From Lachnospiraceae bacterium (GTDB taxonomy: Bacteria; Bacillota; Clostridia; Lachnospirales; Lachnospiraceae): a DNA stretch of 41,864 nucleotides. Below the pieces are notes generated by a model that made no database searches, had not been told where the DNA came from, and saw only the letters and a list, made by a program, of their open reading frames with translations. Below, piece by piece: positions 1 to 6,121 of this stretch. How positions within the stretch are numbered: the stretch's first letter is position 1; every line of letters begins with the position of its first letter. Both the position numbers and the translations under genes were made by a program. The stretch lies in the NCBI GenBank assembly GCA_019421365.1, contig JAHZFJ010000033.1, forward strand, positions 1 to 41,864, read 5' to 3'.

Positions 1-7
1 TCAGGTC
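1..7. other. candidate left attachment-site core (attL)
   Basis: The seven bases TCAGGTC open the window and recur as its last seven bases. With a large serine recombinase encoded just inside the right end, the simplest reading is that they are the shared core of attL and attR. Cores of serine recombinases are short, so 7 bp is acceptable, but the host flanks are not visible and the match alone could be due to how the window was cut. Confidence 0.5.
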
Positions 8-35
8 TCATAATATAAAGGCGAGAAACTCTGTG

Positions 36-65
36 TTGACAAATACTCAATATTTAGAATATCAT
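36..65 (+). promoter_or_regulatory. sigma-A-like promoter for the leftmost gene
   Basis: A perfect -35 TTGACA (36-41) is followed after 18 bases by TATCAT (60-65, 5 of 6 to consensus). The start codon at 99 is about 30 bases downstream, so this promoter would drive the membrane protein gene independently of phage late transcription. Confidence 0.5.
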
Positions 66-98
66 GTAGAAAACTAACAGAAAGGTAACGATAAAAAC

Positions 99-845
99 AT
101 GATAATAACTTGTTTAATTTTATTCATAACTTCTATATTTTGCTATAAAAAATATACTAAATTAAATACTCTCTTTTCGAATAGTAACTACCTATACTTC
201 CACGGCTTAAAGTCTTTTGTTGATAACTATAAATGTATAACTATTACAGCACTAGGAAGTATAATCACTTTTATTTTGTGTAGCGTAGTTATTACTATTT
301 GTGCTAAAGTCAAATATCAAGATAATGATATTTTATATGAATCAATCTATTACTTCTTAATTTTTCTCAATAACTGTTTAGTATTTTTATTTTTTTTCTA
401 TAATTGCGCCTTTTCTGTTTACGCTATATCGGAGTTAAAGCATCTATCAATTAATGATGATATAGGACTGAAAATAATTAATAGTGATGTTTCAATTAGA
501 AAACATGCAAAAAAACATTTTTTAACTATGCACTTGATTGGTTTAATAAATTTGATTTGTACTGTTGTTTTATCATCATATTTTAATTTAAAGTTTTTAG
601 TTATTATAATTATAACTGCTTTACTACTCTACTTTTTAGGTATGGGAGATGTGTTGCAACATACTGGTTACAACTCGCCTAACTACAGTTCTAGATGTAA
701 AAAAATGAATATTTTTCAAAAAATGCATATCCCAAACATAGTTAAAATATTTCACAACCCTAGCTATAGAAAAAAAGTTTGTTTTCTTATTAAATATAAT
801 AGCGGTAACTTTTTTGATGGGATAAAATCAATTACAAAAATTTAA
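99..845 (+). CDS. multi-pass membrane protein of unknown function
   Basis: A 248-residue protein that I do not recognise. Hydrophobic stretches near residues 1-15, 48-70, 83-110, 145-160 and 165-182 suggest four or five membrane segments. The C-terminal 65 residues are basic and hydrophilic, so probably cytoplasmic. The start follows AGAAAGG with 11-base spacing. The gene sits between the left attachment core and hicAB, has its own promoter, is read opposite to the late genes and is very AT-rich. That is the usual position of lysogenic-conversion ('moron') genes. A role such as superinfection exclusion would fit but is a guess. Confidence 0.65.
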   Translation: MIITCLILFITSIFCYKKYTKLNTLFSNSNYLYFHGLKSFVDNYKCITITALGSIITFILCSVVITICAKVKYQDNDILYESIYYFLIFLNNCLVFLFFFYNCAFSVYAISELKHLSINDDIGLKIINSDVSIRKHAKKHFLTMHLIGLINLICTVVLSSYFNLKFLVIIIITALLLYFLGMGDVLQHTGYNSPNYSSRCKKMNIFQKMHIPNIVKIFHNPSYRKKVCFLIKYNSGNFFDGIKSITKI

Positions 846-873
846 CTTTTATTTCAAATTGTCGTATTTCCCC

Positions 874-902
874 TTGATTTTTATGCGCATAGTGTGTATA
901 AT
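874..902 (+). promoter_or_regulatory. hicAB promoter with palindromic operator
   Basis: TTGATT (874-879), a 17-base spacer and a perfect TATAAT (897-902) lie just upstream of hicA. The spacer contains the 10-bp palindrome TATGCGCATA (882-891). HicB antitoxins with a ribbon-helix-helix end repress their own promoter by binding palindromes, so this is the likely operator. Confidence 0.65.
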
Positions 903-924
903 ATAATTGTAAGGAGGATAACAA

Positions 925-1107
925 ATGAGATTTAATGAAATTGAAAAACTTCTTCAAAAAGATGGTTGGTATTTTAAAAATCAAAAAGGTTCGCATTGTC
1001 AATACATACACCCAACCAAAACTGGTAAAGTAACAATACCAAAACACAGTGGTGATATTCACCCAGACACTATTAAATCAATACTTAAACAAGCAGGGCT
1101 TAAATAG
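925..1107 (+). CDS. hicA: HicA toxin (mRNA interferase)
   Basis: This 60-residue protein has the normal HicA length and the double-stranded RNA-binding-like fold signature: an N-terminal helix containing LLQKDGW, then GSHCQYIHP around residues 22-30, then a KVTIPKHSGDIHPDTIKSIL tail. The histidine in GSH is the conserved catalytic residue of HicA ribonucleases, which cleave mRNA and stop growth unless bound by HicB. An AAGGAGG site precedes the ATG. hicB follows after 22 bases with its own ribosome-binding site, in the usual toxin-first order for HicAB. It probably helps keep the prophage in the host or acts in phage defence. Confidence 0.93.
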   Translation: MRFNEIEKLLQKDGWYFKNQKGSHCQYIHPTKTGKVTIPKHSGDIHPDTIKSILKQAGLK

Positions 1108-1129
1108 CCCTGCATAAGGAGGCATATAT

Positions 1130-1528
1130 ATGAAACTTGTTTATCCAGCTTTATTCAAGCCATTTACAGATGGTTCACAGGGTTATGTTGTTGAATTTCC
1201 TGACTTGCCAGGCTGTGTAACAGAGGGTAACGACCTGATAAACGCAATCGAAATGGGAACTGATGTTGCAAGTGGTTGGATACTAGACGAATTAGAAGAT
1301 GGAAATGCAATTCCAGTACCAAGTAACTACAATGATATTACTATTCCTAAAGATTGCTTTATTAATTTTCTTGTTTTAGATATGGATAGTTATTCAGAAA
1401 AATACGGTTCTCAAACAATTAGAAAAAATATAACTATTCCTGCATGGCTTAACTCATATGGCGAAAAACAAGGAATTAACTTCTCAAAGGTATTACAAGA
1501 TGCTTTATTAGAAAAAAGTAAGCAGTAA
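1130..1528 (+). CDS. hicB: HicB antitoxin
   Basis: A 132-residue antitoxin that neutralises the HicA ribonuclease. Residues 1-60 carry the HicB signature (YPALF, GYVVEFPDLPGC, then an acidic helix with ANV/ASGW-like residues). This is the partially degraded RNase H-like fold that binds the toxin. Residues 97-132 (from IRKNITIPAWL onward) look like a ribbon-helix-helix or short DNA-binding end, consistent with autoregulation at the palindrome in the hicAB promoter. A ribosome-binding site (AAGGAGG) lies 8 bases before the ATG. A strong terminator follows at 1634. Confidence 0.93.
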   Translation: MKLVYPALFKPFTDGSQGYVVEFPDLPGCVTEGNDLINAIEMGTDVASGWILDELEDGNAIPVPSNYNDITIPKDCFINFLVLDMDSYSEKYGSQTIRKNITIPAWLNSYGEKQGINFSKVLQDALLEKSKQ

Positions 1529-1633
1529 TTTACACAAAGGCACTTACTTAACAGCATGTTCTATTTTTTCATTTACAATTAATACTAAATATGGTGTATT
1601 ATACATGTTCTTTTGCACCATTTAAATATCCCT

Positions 1634-1671
1634 AAAAAGACCTTGTTTCATTTTTGTGACAAGGTCTTTTT
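1634..1671. terminator. bidirectional terminator after hicB
   Basis: A 12-bp perfect stem (AAAAGACCTTGT, 1635-1646, with its complement 1659-1670) has a 12-base loop and is flanked by A and T runs on both sides. It can stop rightward hicAB transcripts and leftward late transcripts. The 12-mer AAAGACCTTGTT recurs at 1738-1749 in a second hairpin. Confidence 0.8.
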
Positions 1672-1672
1672 A

Positions 1673-1701
1673 TTGACAATTGATACCTAATATGTAATAA
1701 T
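1673..1701 (+). promoter_or_regulatory. possible promoter of a rightward RNA
   Basis: TTGACA (1673-1678), a 17-base spacer and AATAAT (1696-1701, 5 of 6 to TATAAT). GATAC and GTATC repeats surround the -10. No protein-coding ORF follows; the region downstream is full of hairpins, so it may drive a non-coding RNA. Confidence 0.4.
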
Positions 1702-1707
1702 ATGTAT

Positions 1708-1880
1708 CGAGTTATAATATATTAACTCCCATAATATAAAGACCTTGTTAAAGATTTGCAATAAGGTCGATCTCCATATCCAAACTTTTTAATGGACATG
1801 TAAACCCATGTTAGTGTGCGAATATTTTGAACATAAGCTGCCTATGTGGTAGCCACTAACATGGTAGTGCCCATTTTTTA
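1708..1880 (+). ncRNA. candidate structured non-coding RNA
   Basis: This stretch between hicAB and the endolysin has no gene but contains at least three hairpins: 1741-1749/1760-1768, TCCAT/ATGGA (1773-1777/1792-1796), and a long-range 11-bp stem CCATGTTAGTG (1806-1816) with CACTAACATGG (1854-1864). The last encloses a small ACATA/TATGT hairpin. An alternative hairpin CACTA/TAGTG (1854-1858/1865-1869) precedes six T (1874-1879), like a terminator. Read leftward, the same DNA is the 3' untranslated region of the lysis operon. The boundaries and the transcript itself are inferred. Confidence 0.35.
1734..1768 (-). terminator. terminator of the late (lysis) operon
   Basis: Read leftward, a GACCTTATT/AACAAGGTC stem (9 pairs including one G-U) is followed by TTTATATT. 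It lies about 115 bases beyond the endolysin stop. With the bidirectional hairpin at 1634-1671 it would end late transcription before hicAB. Confidence 0.5.
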
Positions 1881-1881
1881 T

Positions 1882-2559
1882 CTATGCCAGTAACTTCTTC
1901 AAGGTTTCTACTCCAACCTTGCCATCTTCTTTCCAGTCGAATTGACTTCTGAACTTATTGACTGCTTTAGTCGTATTTGCTCCCCACTTACCGTCAACTA
2001 CTAGATTTGCATTAATCTTTTCGTTTAACAGCCTTTGTATCATCTTTGTAATATAAGTATTCGTATTACTTGCACTGTAGGATTTAGCGGTAATAGAAAC
2101 ACCTTTTATCTGGAAATGTGGACTGTCAGGGCTACTTGTCCAGTTCGCTCCTGCTTCGAAACCGTATTTAGTCATAATCTCAATGATCTTCTTTGTCTCG
2201 CTATCATTTACATTCCAAATAGCTGTCATTTTCCCATTTACTTTTCTCTGCGGTACCACATCAACAGCATTTCTCTTAGTATGTATACTTGTTAATGTCC
2301 ATGTGACTTGTTTAGCCTTTGGATTGCAGTAAGCATTTGCAAATGTTGTTGTAATCCCTTTAGATATTGCTTGATTAATTGTTCTGCCTTGGCAATACAA
2401 ATAATTTTGTCTGACCTGACTCCTATACGTCTCAACTACAAGAGGATTGATGTCTTTCGCTTTGATTTCTTTCAGTGCCTTGTTTAATAATATCTGACAC
2501 AGCGGATTTAATTCCGCTATGTCTCTGCATTGTGCTGTATTACTCATTTTTCTCACCAT
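1882..2559 (-). CDS. endolysin: M15-type L-Ala-D-Glu peptidase with peptidoglycan-binding domain
   Basis: A 225-residue cell-wall hydrolase for host lysis. Residues 15-150 are a VanY/CwlK-like M15 zinc peptidase: the S-x-H-x6-D motif is SIHTKRNAVD (H93, D100) and the third zinc ligand is H148 in SPHFQ. Such enzymes cut the L-alanyl-D-glutamate bond of the peptidoglycan stem peptide. Residues 165-225 form a PG_binding_1 repeat (MIQRLL...DGKWGANTTKAV...). There is no signal peptide, so release depends on the holin encoded just upstream, whose last 20 bases overlap this gene. GAGG lies 6 bases before the chosen ATG; a second ATG four codons later is possible. Confidence 0.92.
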   Translation of the reverse strand: MVRKMSNTAQCRDIAELNPLCQILLNKALKEIKAKDINPLVVETYRSQVRQNYLYCQGRTINQAISKGITTTFANAYCNPKAKQVTWTLTSIHTKRNAVDVVPQRKVNGKMTAIWNVNDSETKKIIEIMTKYGFEAGANWTSSPDSPHFQIKGVSITAKSYSASNTNTYITKMIQRLLNEKINANLVVDGKWGANTTKAVNKFRSQFDWKEDGKVGVETLKKLLA

Positions 2560-3010
2560 CGCTTTCCTCTAATTTAGTCTGTGCATCTAACAATTTCTGC
2601 GTAATGTCTAATCCAGTAATAAGAAACTTTGGTACGTTGTACCCCATCTCTACACCATTCTCAATAATACTTCTGATTTCATTAATAATGTATGTTGCAA
2701 GTGTAAACCACCCAAAAAGTTGTACAAAAGCCAAGTTGATACCTAACATATCTCCCATTTGAACAAAGCAATATGATATAAAGAATGCAATCATAATAAT
2801 CAACCAGTAAAATACCTTTTTAACTATCCCTTTTGCTCCAATTGCACTCGATTCGTTATGATTCCAATACTTTGCTTTGATCCACCCAGTTACGTAATCT
2901 ACTATGTTGAGAAATAAAAATCCAGCAAACAGAAACCAATATTGTCCTAGAATTGCTGTTAACAATGAAACTATAGCTCCACCCAGAACATTTACTTTTT
3001 CAAATTTCAT
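2540..3010 (-). CDS. phage holin (TcdE/phi-Cp-1-like family)
   Basis: A 156-residue holin that forms lesions in the membrane to let the endolysin out. It has hydrophobic segments near residues 8-45, 66-86 and 95-115. It also has the family signature FGWFTLATYIINEIRSIIEN followed by GYNVPKFL, typical of the toxin-secretion/lysis holins (Bacteriophage_holin_4). I place the start at the ATG preceded by AAAGGAAAGGA. An upstream ATG at 3040 would add ten residues but has no ribosome-binding site. The gene overlaps the endolysin start by 20 bases, so translation is probably coupled. Confidence 0.92.
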   Translation of the reverse strand: MKFEKVNVLGGAIVSLLTAILGQYWFLFAGFLFLNIVDYVTGWIKAKYWNHNESSAIGAKGIVKKVFYWLIIMIAFFISYCFVQMGDMLGINLAFVQLFGWFTLATYIINEIRSIIENGVEMGYNVPKFLITGLDITQKLLDAQTKLEESDGEKNE

Positions 3011-3144
3011 ACTTTTCCATCCTTTCCTTTGTTGCGACATTGCAACAAAAAAGAGCCTCTCGACTCAAAATTTTTTCAGAACGTTCACATATTCTTCACT
3101 AACGTTCCATACTTACTACATATTTTATTGTTATTATTAATACA

Positions 3145-3189
3145 TCAAAGGAAGCTAATAACCTTTTTATATAGATAATTTTTTTTCAT
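3145..3189 (-). CDS. possible 14-residue leader or toxin-like peptide
   Basis: A very strong ribosome-binding site (GGGAGG, 4 bases before ATG) opens a 14-codon frame, MKKNYLYKKVISFL. The codons after the start contain a run of eight A. With one A fewer, the frame would continue to a stop at 3099 and give a 29-residue peptide with the hydrophobic core LLASFDVLIITIKYVV, resembling type I toxin or small-holin peptides. The run could be a mutation or a slippage site. No family is recognised and it may not be a gene. Confidence 0.3.
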   Translation of the reverse strand: MKKNYLYKKVISFL

Positions 3190-3207
3190 AAACCTCCCTC
3201 TTTTTTA

Positions 3208-3236
3208 TAGGAACCATCATGGTTCCTAATTTTTTT
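3208..3236 (+). terminator. rightward terminator-like hairpin
   Basis: A near-perfect palindrome with 10-bp arms (TAGGAACCAT, 3208-3217; ATGGTTCCTA, 3219-3228) is followed by a T run at 3230-3236, so it works only for rightward RNA. No rightward gene ends here. It lies just upstream of the small leftward peptide's ribosome-binding site, so a convergent antisense RNA could end here. Confidence 0.5.
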
Positions 3237-3259
3237 GCTGCATCCTCTCGATGCCATCA

Positions 3260-3284
3260 AAAAAAGACACCCTATAAGGTGCTT
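3260..3284 (-). terminator. leftward terminator after the tail gene cluster
   Basis: Read leftward, GCACC-TTATA-GGGTG is followed by C and seven T (3260-3266). The stem is only 4-5 bp, so termination between the tail-fibre group and the lysis genes may be partial. Confidence 0.4.
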
Positions 3285-3315
3285 TAATTGATATAATATT
3301 TGATTTTTATTATCA

Positions 3316-3408
3316 CTATTTAGTTTCTAATAACTTAGTTAATTCATTGTACTGATCTGCTGTGATTCTTTCGTTCATTATAAAGACTACCGCATATTTA
3401 CGATAGAC
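3316..3408 (-). pseudogene. XkdX-like small tail protein, degenerate or very short
   Basis: An open frame of 30 codons ends with MNERITADQYNELTKLLETK, which matches the ITxxxYxELTG-type end of the XkdX family of small tail proteins encoded just before holins. The frame has a stop immediately upstream and no start codon with a ribosome-binding site. The only ATG in frame (3378) gives 20 residues. A neighbouring frame starts at an ATG near 3420 (MKRDKSIVNMR) and stops after 11 codons, so one frameshift would restore a normal-length XkdX. Most likely a decayed gene. Confidence 0.45.
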
Positions 3409-3431
3409 TTATCCCTTTTCATATTTTATTA

Positions 3432-3539
3432 TTATGAAATTTTGTCTAGTTCTGCTTGAACTTTATCTATCCATTTAGGTGGAACGTCATCGATAGTAAT
3501 TGTGCCTTTTTCAATTTGTCTTAAATAAAATTTAACCAT
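3432..3539 (-). CDS. CD1375-family small protein
   Basis: A 35-residue protein beginning MVKFYLRQIEKGTITIDDVPP and ending with a short amphipathic helix. It matches the pattern MVKxYxxLIxxGxxTIxDVP seen in the CD1375 family, small proteins encoded after phage tail-fibre genes in Clostridia. Its ATG overlaps the stop of the upstream gene as TAATG, so it is translationally coupled. The function is unknown; the position suggests a tail or tail-assembly role. Confidence 0.7.
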   Translation of the reverse strand: MVKFYLRQIEKGTITIDDVPPKWIDKVQAELDKIS

Positions 3540-3889
3540 TATTCTGCACCCCCAATAATTTCAGCTAATTCCATAACCGCTGTGTTTAAAGCTTCAATGT
3601 CTTGCTCTTGTTGAGATAGCCTTGTAATCTCAATGTTGTAAACGCCATCTTGATACTGTGAATTGAAATCAACTGAATAATTCTCATATTCAATTTTCAA
3701 TGCTTCATCTTCGTAATAAGCAATTATATATTTACAATCTTTTAAAACGGACTTGATTTCCTCGAATGTATGAGAATTTTCCGAAATCTGAATTCTAAGA
3801 ACTTCTTTACCTTTTCCATAATCATAACGGTAAGGATATATACTTTCTATATTGATTTCATTTTTATTTACTACTAATTTCTTCGACAT
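3539..3889 (-). CDS. small phage protein of the tail-fibre cluster
   Basis: A 116-residue protein without a family I can name. Residues 1-90 look like alternating beta strands (LVVNKNEINIESIYPY, VLRIQISEN, YIIAYYEDEALKIEYENYSVDF). The last 25 residues form a helix (DIEALNTAVMELAEIIGG) common at the end of small proteins beside tail fibres. AGAAAGGGG precedes the ATG. It is coupled to the CD1375-like gene downstream and lies 14 bases from the fibre-like gene upstream, so a tail-tip or fibre accessory role is likely. Confidence 0.7.
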   Translation of the reverse strand: MSKKLVVNKNEINIESIYPYRYDYGKGKEVLRIQISENSHTFEEIKSVLKDCKYIIAYYEDEALKIEYENYSVDFNSQYQDGVYNIEITRLSQQEQDIEALNTAVMELAEIIGGAE

Positions 3890-3903
3890 AATATTGCCCC
3901 TTT

Positions 3904-4482
3904 CTATTTGCTAAATATAATATCTTTGTAAGTTTTTGTATTTACTTTTATTGATGATATTCTGAAATAATTACACGCAGTATACGTGTAACCTGAACCC
4001 ATATAAAATAAAACATAAAGGTTACCGTTCGCGTTTGCAGTTATTGTGTGAGTACCATTACTTATATAAAGGTCTTGCGTAGTAGAATATTTTGTATTAG
4101 GCGATGTTTTTGCTCTAAGATAAGCACCATTGGTACTATCATATTCAATATTAGTAAACGTTATGGTATCACCAACACTAACTGTAACTCCAATAGCTTG
4201 TAGCCAAACATATCTTGACGCTCCTTGTTGACCGACAGATGTAAATGAGTAAGTCTTTCCGTCTGCACTTACTGTGTCATTTAAAGAGGCATTATTCCAA
4301 TCTTCAATGGCAGAACCATTAAACGCCACTCTTTTAATAACTAATTGTTGTTCAAGTGTTTCAATCCAGTTAGTACCATCAAAACGTTTAGCAGAACTAA
4401 TGTCTACCCAATTCGCTCCATCAAAACGCATTTGTGCAGATCCATCAATAAAACTTGAACCATCATATCTTTTCAAACTCAT
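3904..4482 (-). CDS. tail fibre-like protein with repeated RFDGxxW motifs
   Basis: A 192-residue protein. The first 45 residues hold three copies of a short repeat, (K/M)R(Y/F)DGxx(F/W)(I/V)(D/E), at about 4-13, 18-28 and 32-42. The rest (50-192) is rich in beta strands (GKTYSFTSVG, VSVGDTITFTNIEYD, HTITANANGNLYVLFYMG) and resembles a small jelly-roll or carbohydrate-binding domain. The repeats and the position after the main fibre gene point to a distal tail component that contacts the host surface. A GGGGGAG site precedes the ATG. Confidence 0.7.
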   Translation of the reverse strand: MSLKRYDGSSFIDGSAQMRFDGANWVDISSAKRFDGTNWIETLEQQLVIKRVAFNGSAIEDWNNASLNDTVSADGKTYSFTSVGQQGASRYVWLQAIGVTVSVGDTITFTNIEYDSTNGAYLRAKTSPNTKYSTTQDLYISNGTHTITANANGNLYVLFYMGSGYTYTACNYFRISSIKVNTKTYKDIIFSK

Positions 4483-4494
4483 ATGCTCCCCCTC

Positions 4495-5574
4495 TTACCA
4501 TATCCAAAGGTCATTAGTTTGAGGTGATGATGGAGTTACCGATTGTACTGCTACAGTCTTAGTGGTGTGGATTTTATCAGCAACACCTATACCACATCTA
4601 CCAATATCTAGCAAAGCTCCTTGATTACTAACACCACCCATGAATCTAAAATAGTTATCATACACATCAATATTAAAATTTCCACCTAAAGTTGAAGCAC
4701 TAGCTGATTCCATTGTGATTTGAGCACCTTCATGTGTATGATTTTGTGTATAGAATCTGTTCTCTCTACGAACTAATAGTTGACCGTTAGCAGTAGTTTG
4801 TATCTTCTCTACCCAGTTAGACCAAGTTCCACCTAGTTTTGAGTTTGTAAACTCACGATTACTTCGGACATCCCTACCCTCAATTTTTATCCAATCATTA
4901 CCCATTTTGTATACAGTGTAGTAAAAGTCATTATTATTAGCATCATAACCAAAACTGAGAGGTGCGGTTACAGAGTTACCAATTCTAAAGGTCTTAATTG
5001 ACCATGAATCATTATCTGTTAAATAAGAAGAATCAAAAAGGTTAGTACCATCAGGTAGTATAATAATATCTCCTAAAACTGTCCAAGAACCCCAAACATT
5101 GCCACGTTTTCCACATGTGAACATTCTGCTAGTGTGACTTTCTCTAGCAGTTAGAATATACCAATCTTTTTGTTCTAGCCTAGTGACATCAATTATAAAA
5201 TCACCACCATTGTACGTGGAAAAATCTACTTTATTAGGAAAACCATCATATGGTGTATTGCTACAATTATAGGCACGAATAGTTACATTAGAAACAGGTG
5301 GTAGTTGTTCGTCAGTTAAGGATTCTATATAAGTAAACAAGCTAACACCATTGGCTATTAATAGTCCCTTGGTTGCATAGGAACTGGCATTTTTACCGCC
5401 TAAACTATCAGCGTTACCACCGTTGGCGGGTAATGACTTTGGTATGTCGTCTTTGCTTGCTTTTCCCGAGACCGCCTCGTCAATCTTATCCATGTTAGCA
5501 TTAACTAGGTCAATGTTATAAAAGTCCGTTTTATCGGGTTTGTTTAATTTTAAATTAGTTGTTTCTGTCGCCAA
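4495..5574 (-). CDS. tail fibre protein with pyocin-knob-like repeats
   Basis: A 359-residue putative receptor-binding fibre. The N-terminus (TNLKLNKPDKTDFYNIDLVNANMDKIDEAV) is the module that attaches many Bacillota phage fibres to the baseplate. It is followed by an ADSLGGKNASSYATK linker. Two segments with the WGSWTVLG and TWSNWVEKI pattern (around 155-165 and 250-260) resemble pyocin-knob repeats. The C-terminus ends in PSSPQTNDLWIW. The start is TTG, inside the end of the preceding baseplate gene, with AGAGAGGA about 12 bases upstream. Confidence 0.8.
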   Translation of the reverse strand: MATETTNLKLNKPDKTDFYNIDLVNANMDKIDEAVSGKASKDDIPKSLPANGGNADSLGGKNASSYATKGLLIANGVSLFTYIESLTDEQLPPVSNVTIRAYNCSNTPYDGFPNKVDFSTYNGGDFIIDVTRLEQKDWYILTARESHTSRMFTCGKRGNVWGSWTVLGDIIILPDGTNLFDSSYLTDNDSWSIKTFRIGNSVTAPLSFGYDANNNDFYYTVYKMGNDWIKIEGRDVRSNREFTNSKLGGTWSNWVEKIQTTANGQLLVRRENRFYTQNHTHEGAQITMESASASTLGGNFNIDVYDNYFRFMGGVSNQGALLDIGRCGIGVADKIHTTKTVAVQSVTPSSPQTNDLWIW

Positions 5575-6121
5575 TTGTTAACACTTCCTCTCTTAATTGT
5601 AAATGTGTATACTTAGCAAGTTGTTCATGAGTGAAATGTGATATTATCTCATGTGTGTTATACATTAACGAAATATCAAGTACTATGTTCGCCGGCACGT
5701 ATTTTCTTAATGTAGATTCTACGTCAGAATATTTATTCTTTGAAGCTAAAGCAATTTTCACAACCAAAGTATACTCTTCGTTTCTAAGTACCATCGTATA
5801 CCCATTATCTCCACACAAAGTTCGCAATTGTAATTCAAGCATTCGATACGTATAGGGTAACTGCTCATTCAGCCTACTTAAAATGCGAAATCGCCTGAAT
5901 TCCAAGTCTTCCGTATCTTTTGCTTGTATATCCATAATACTTTCCCATCTCTTACAACCGTTTGTGGATAAGGTATTTGCAAATTGATCATTGATAGCAT
6001 CTTCTACAGCCTGCCACACACATTCATGTTGTGGTTTTTCAACTTCTGACAACACTTTAAACTCTCTTATCTGCTGTATAATATTACTTTGATATGAGAG
6101 TAAATCCACTTCTTTAGCCAC
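5555..6121 (-). CDS. baseplate protein, YmfQ/Mu Gp48 (DUF2313) family, XkdU-like
   Basis: A 188-residue baseplate protein. Recognisable features are the LLSYQSNIIQQIREFKVLSEVEKPQHECVWQAVEDAINDQFANT segment, then RWESIMDIQAKDTEDLEFRRFRILSRLNEQLPYTYRMLE, the conserved core of the YmfQ/gp48 family. It joins the tail tube end to the baseplate wedge and fibres. It starts at GTG and overlaps the stop of the baseplate J gene by 8 bases, the normal XkdT-XkdU order. Confidence 0.85.
   Translation of the reverse strand: MAKEVDLLSYQSNIIQQIREFKVLSEVEKPQHECVWQAVEDAINDQFANTLSTNGCKRWESIMDIQAKDTEDLEFRRFRILSRLNEQLPYTYRMLELQLRTLCGDNGYTMVLRNEEYTLVVKIALASKNKYSDVESTLRKYVPANIVLDISLMYNTHEIISHFTHEQLAKYTHLQLREEVLTIGDRNN

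Noticed and set aside
832..1062. 76-codon open frame opposite hicA
   Set aside because: It is entirely explained by the hicA coding sequence and promoter on the other strand.
1729..1740. 12-mer CATAATATAAAG shared with bases 9-20
   Set aside because: Pure AT-rich sequence; a match of this length is expected by chance in such DNA and it has no further extension.
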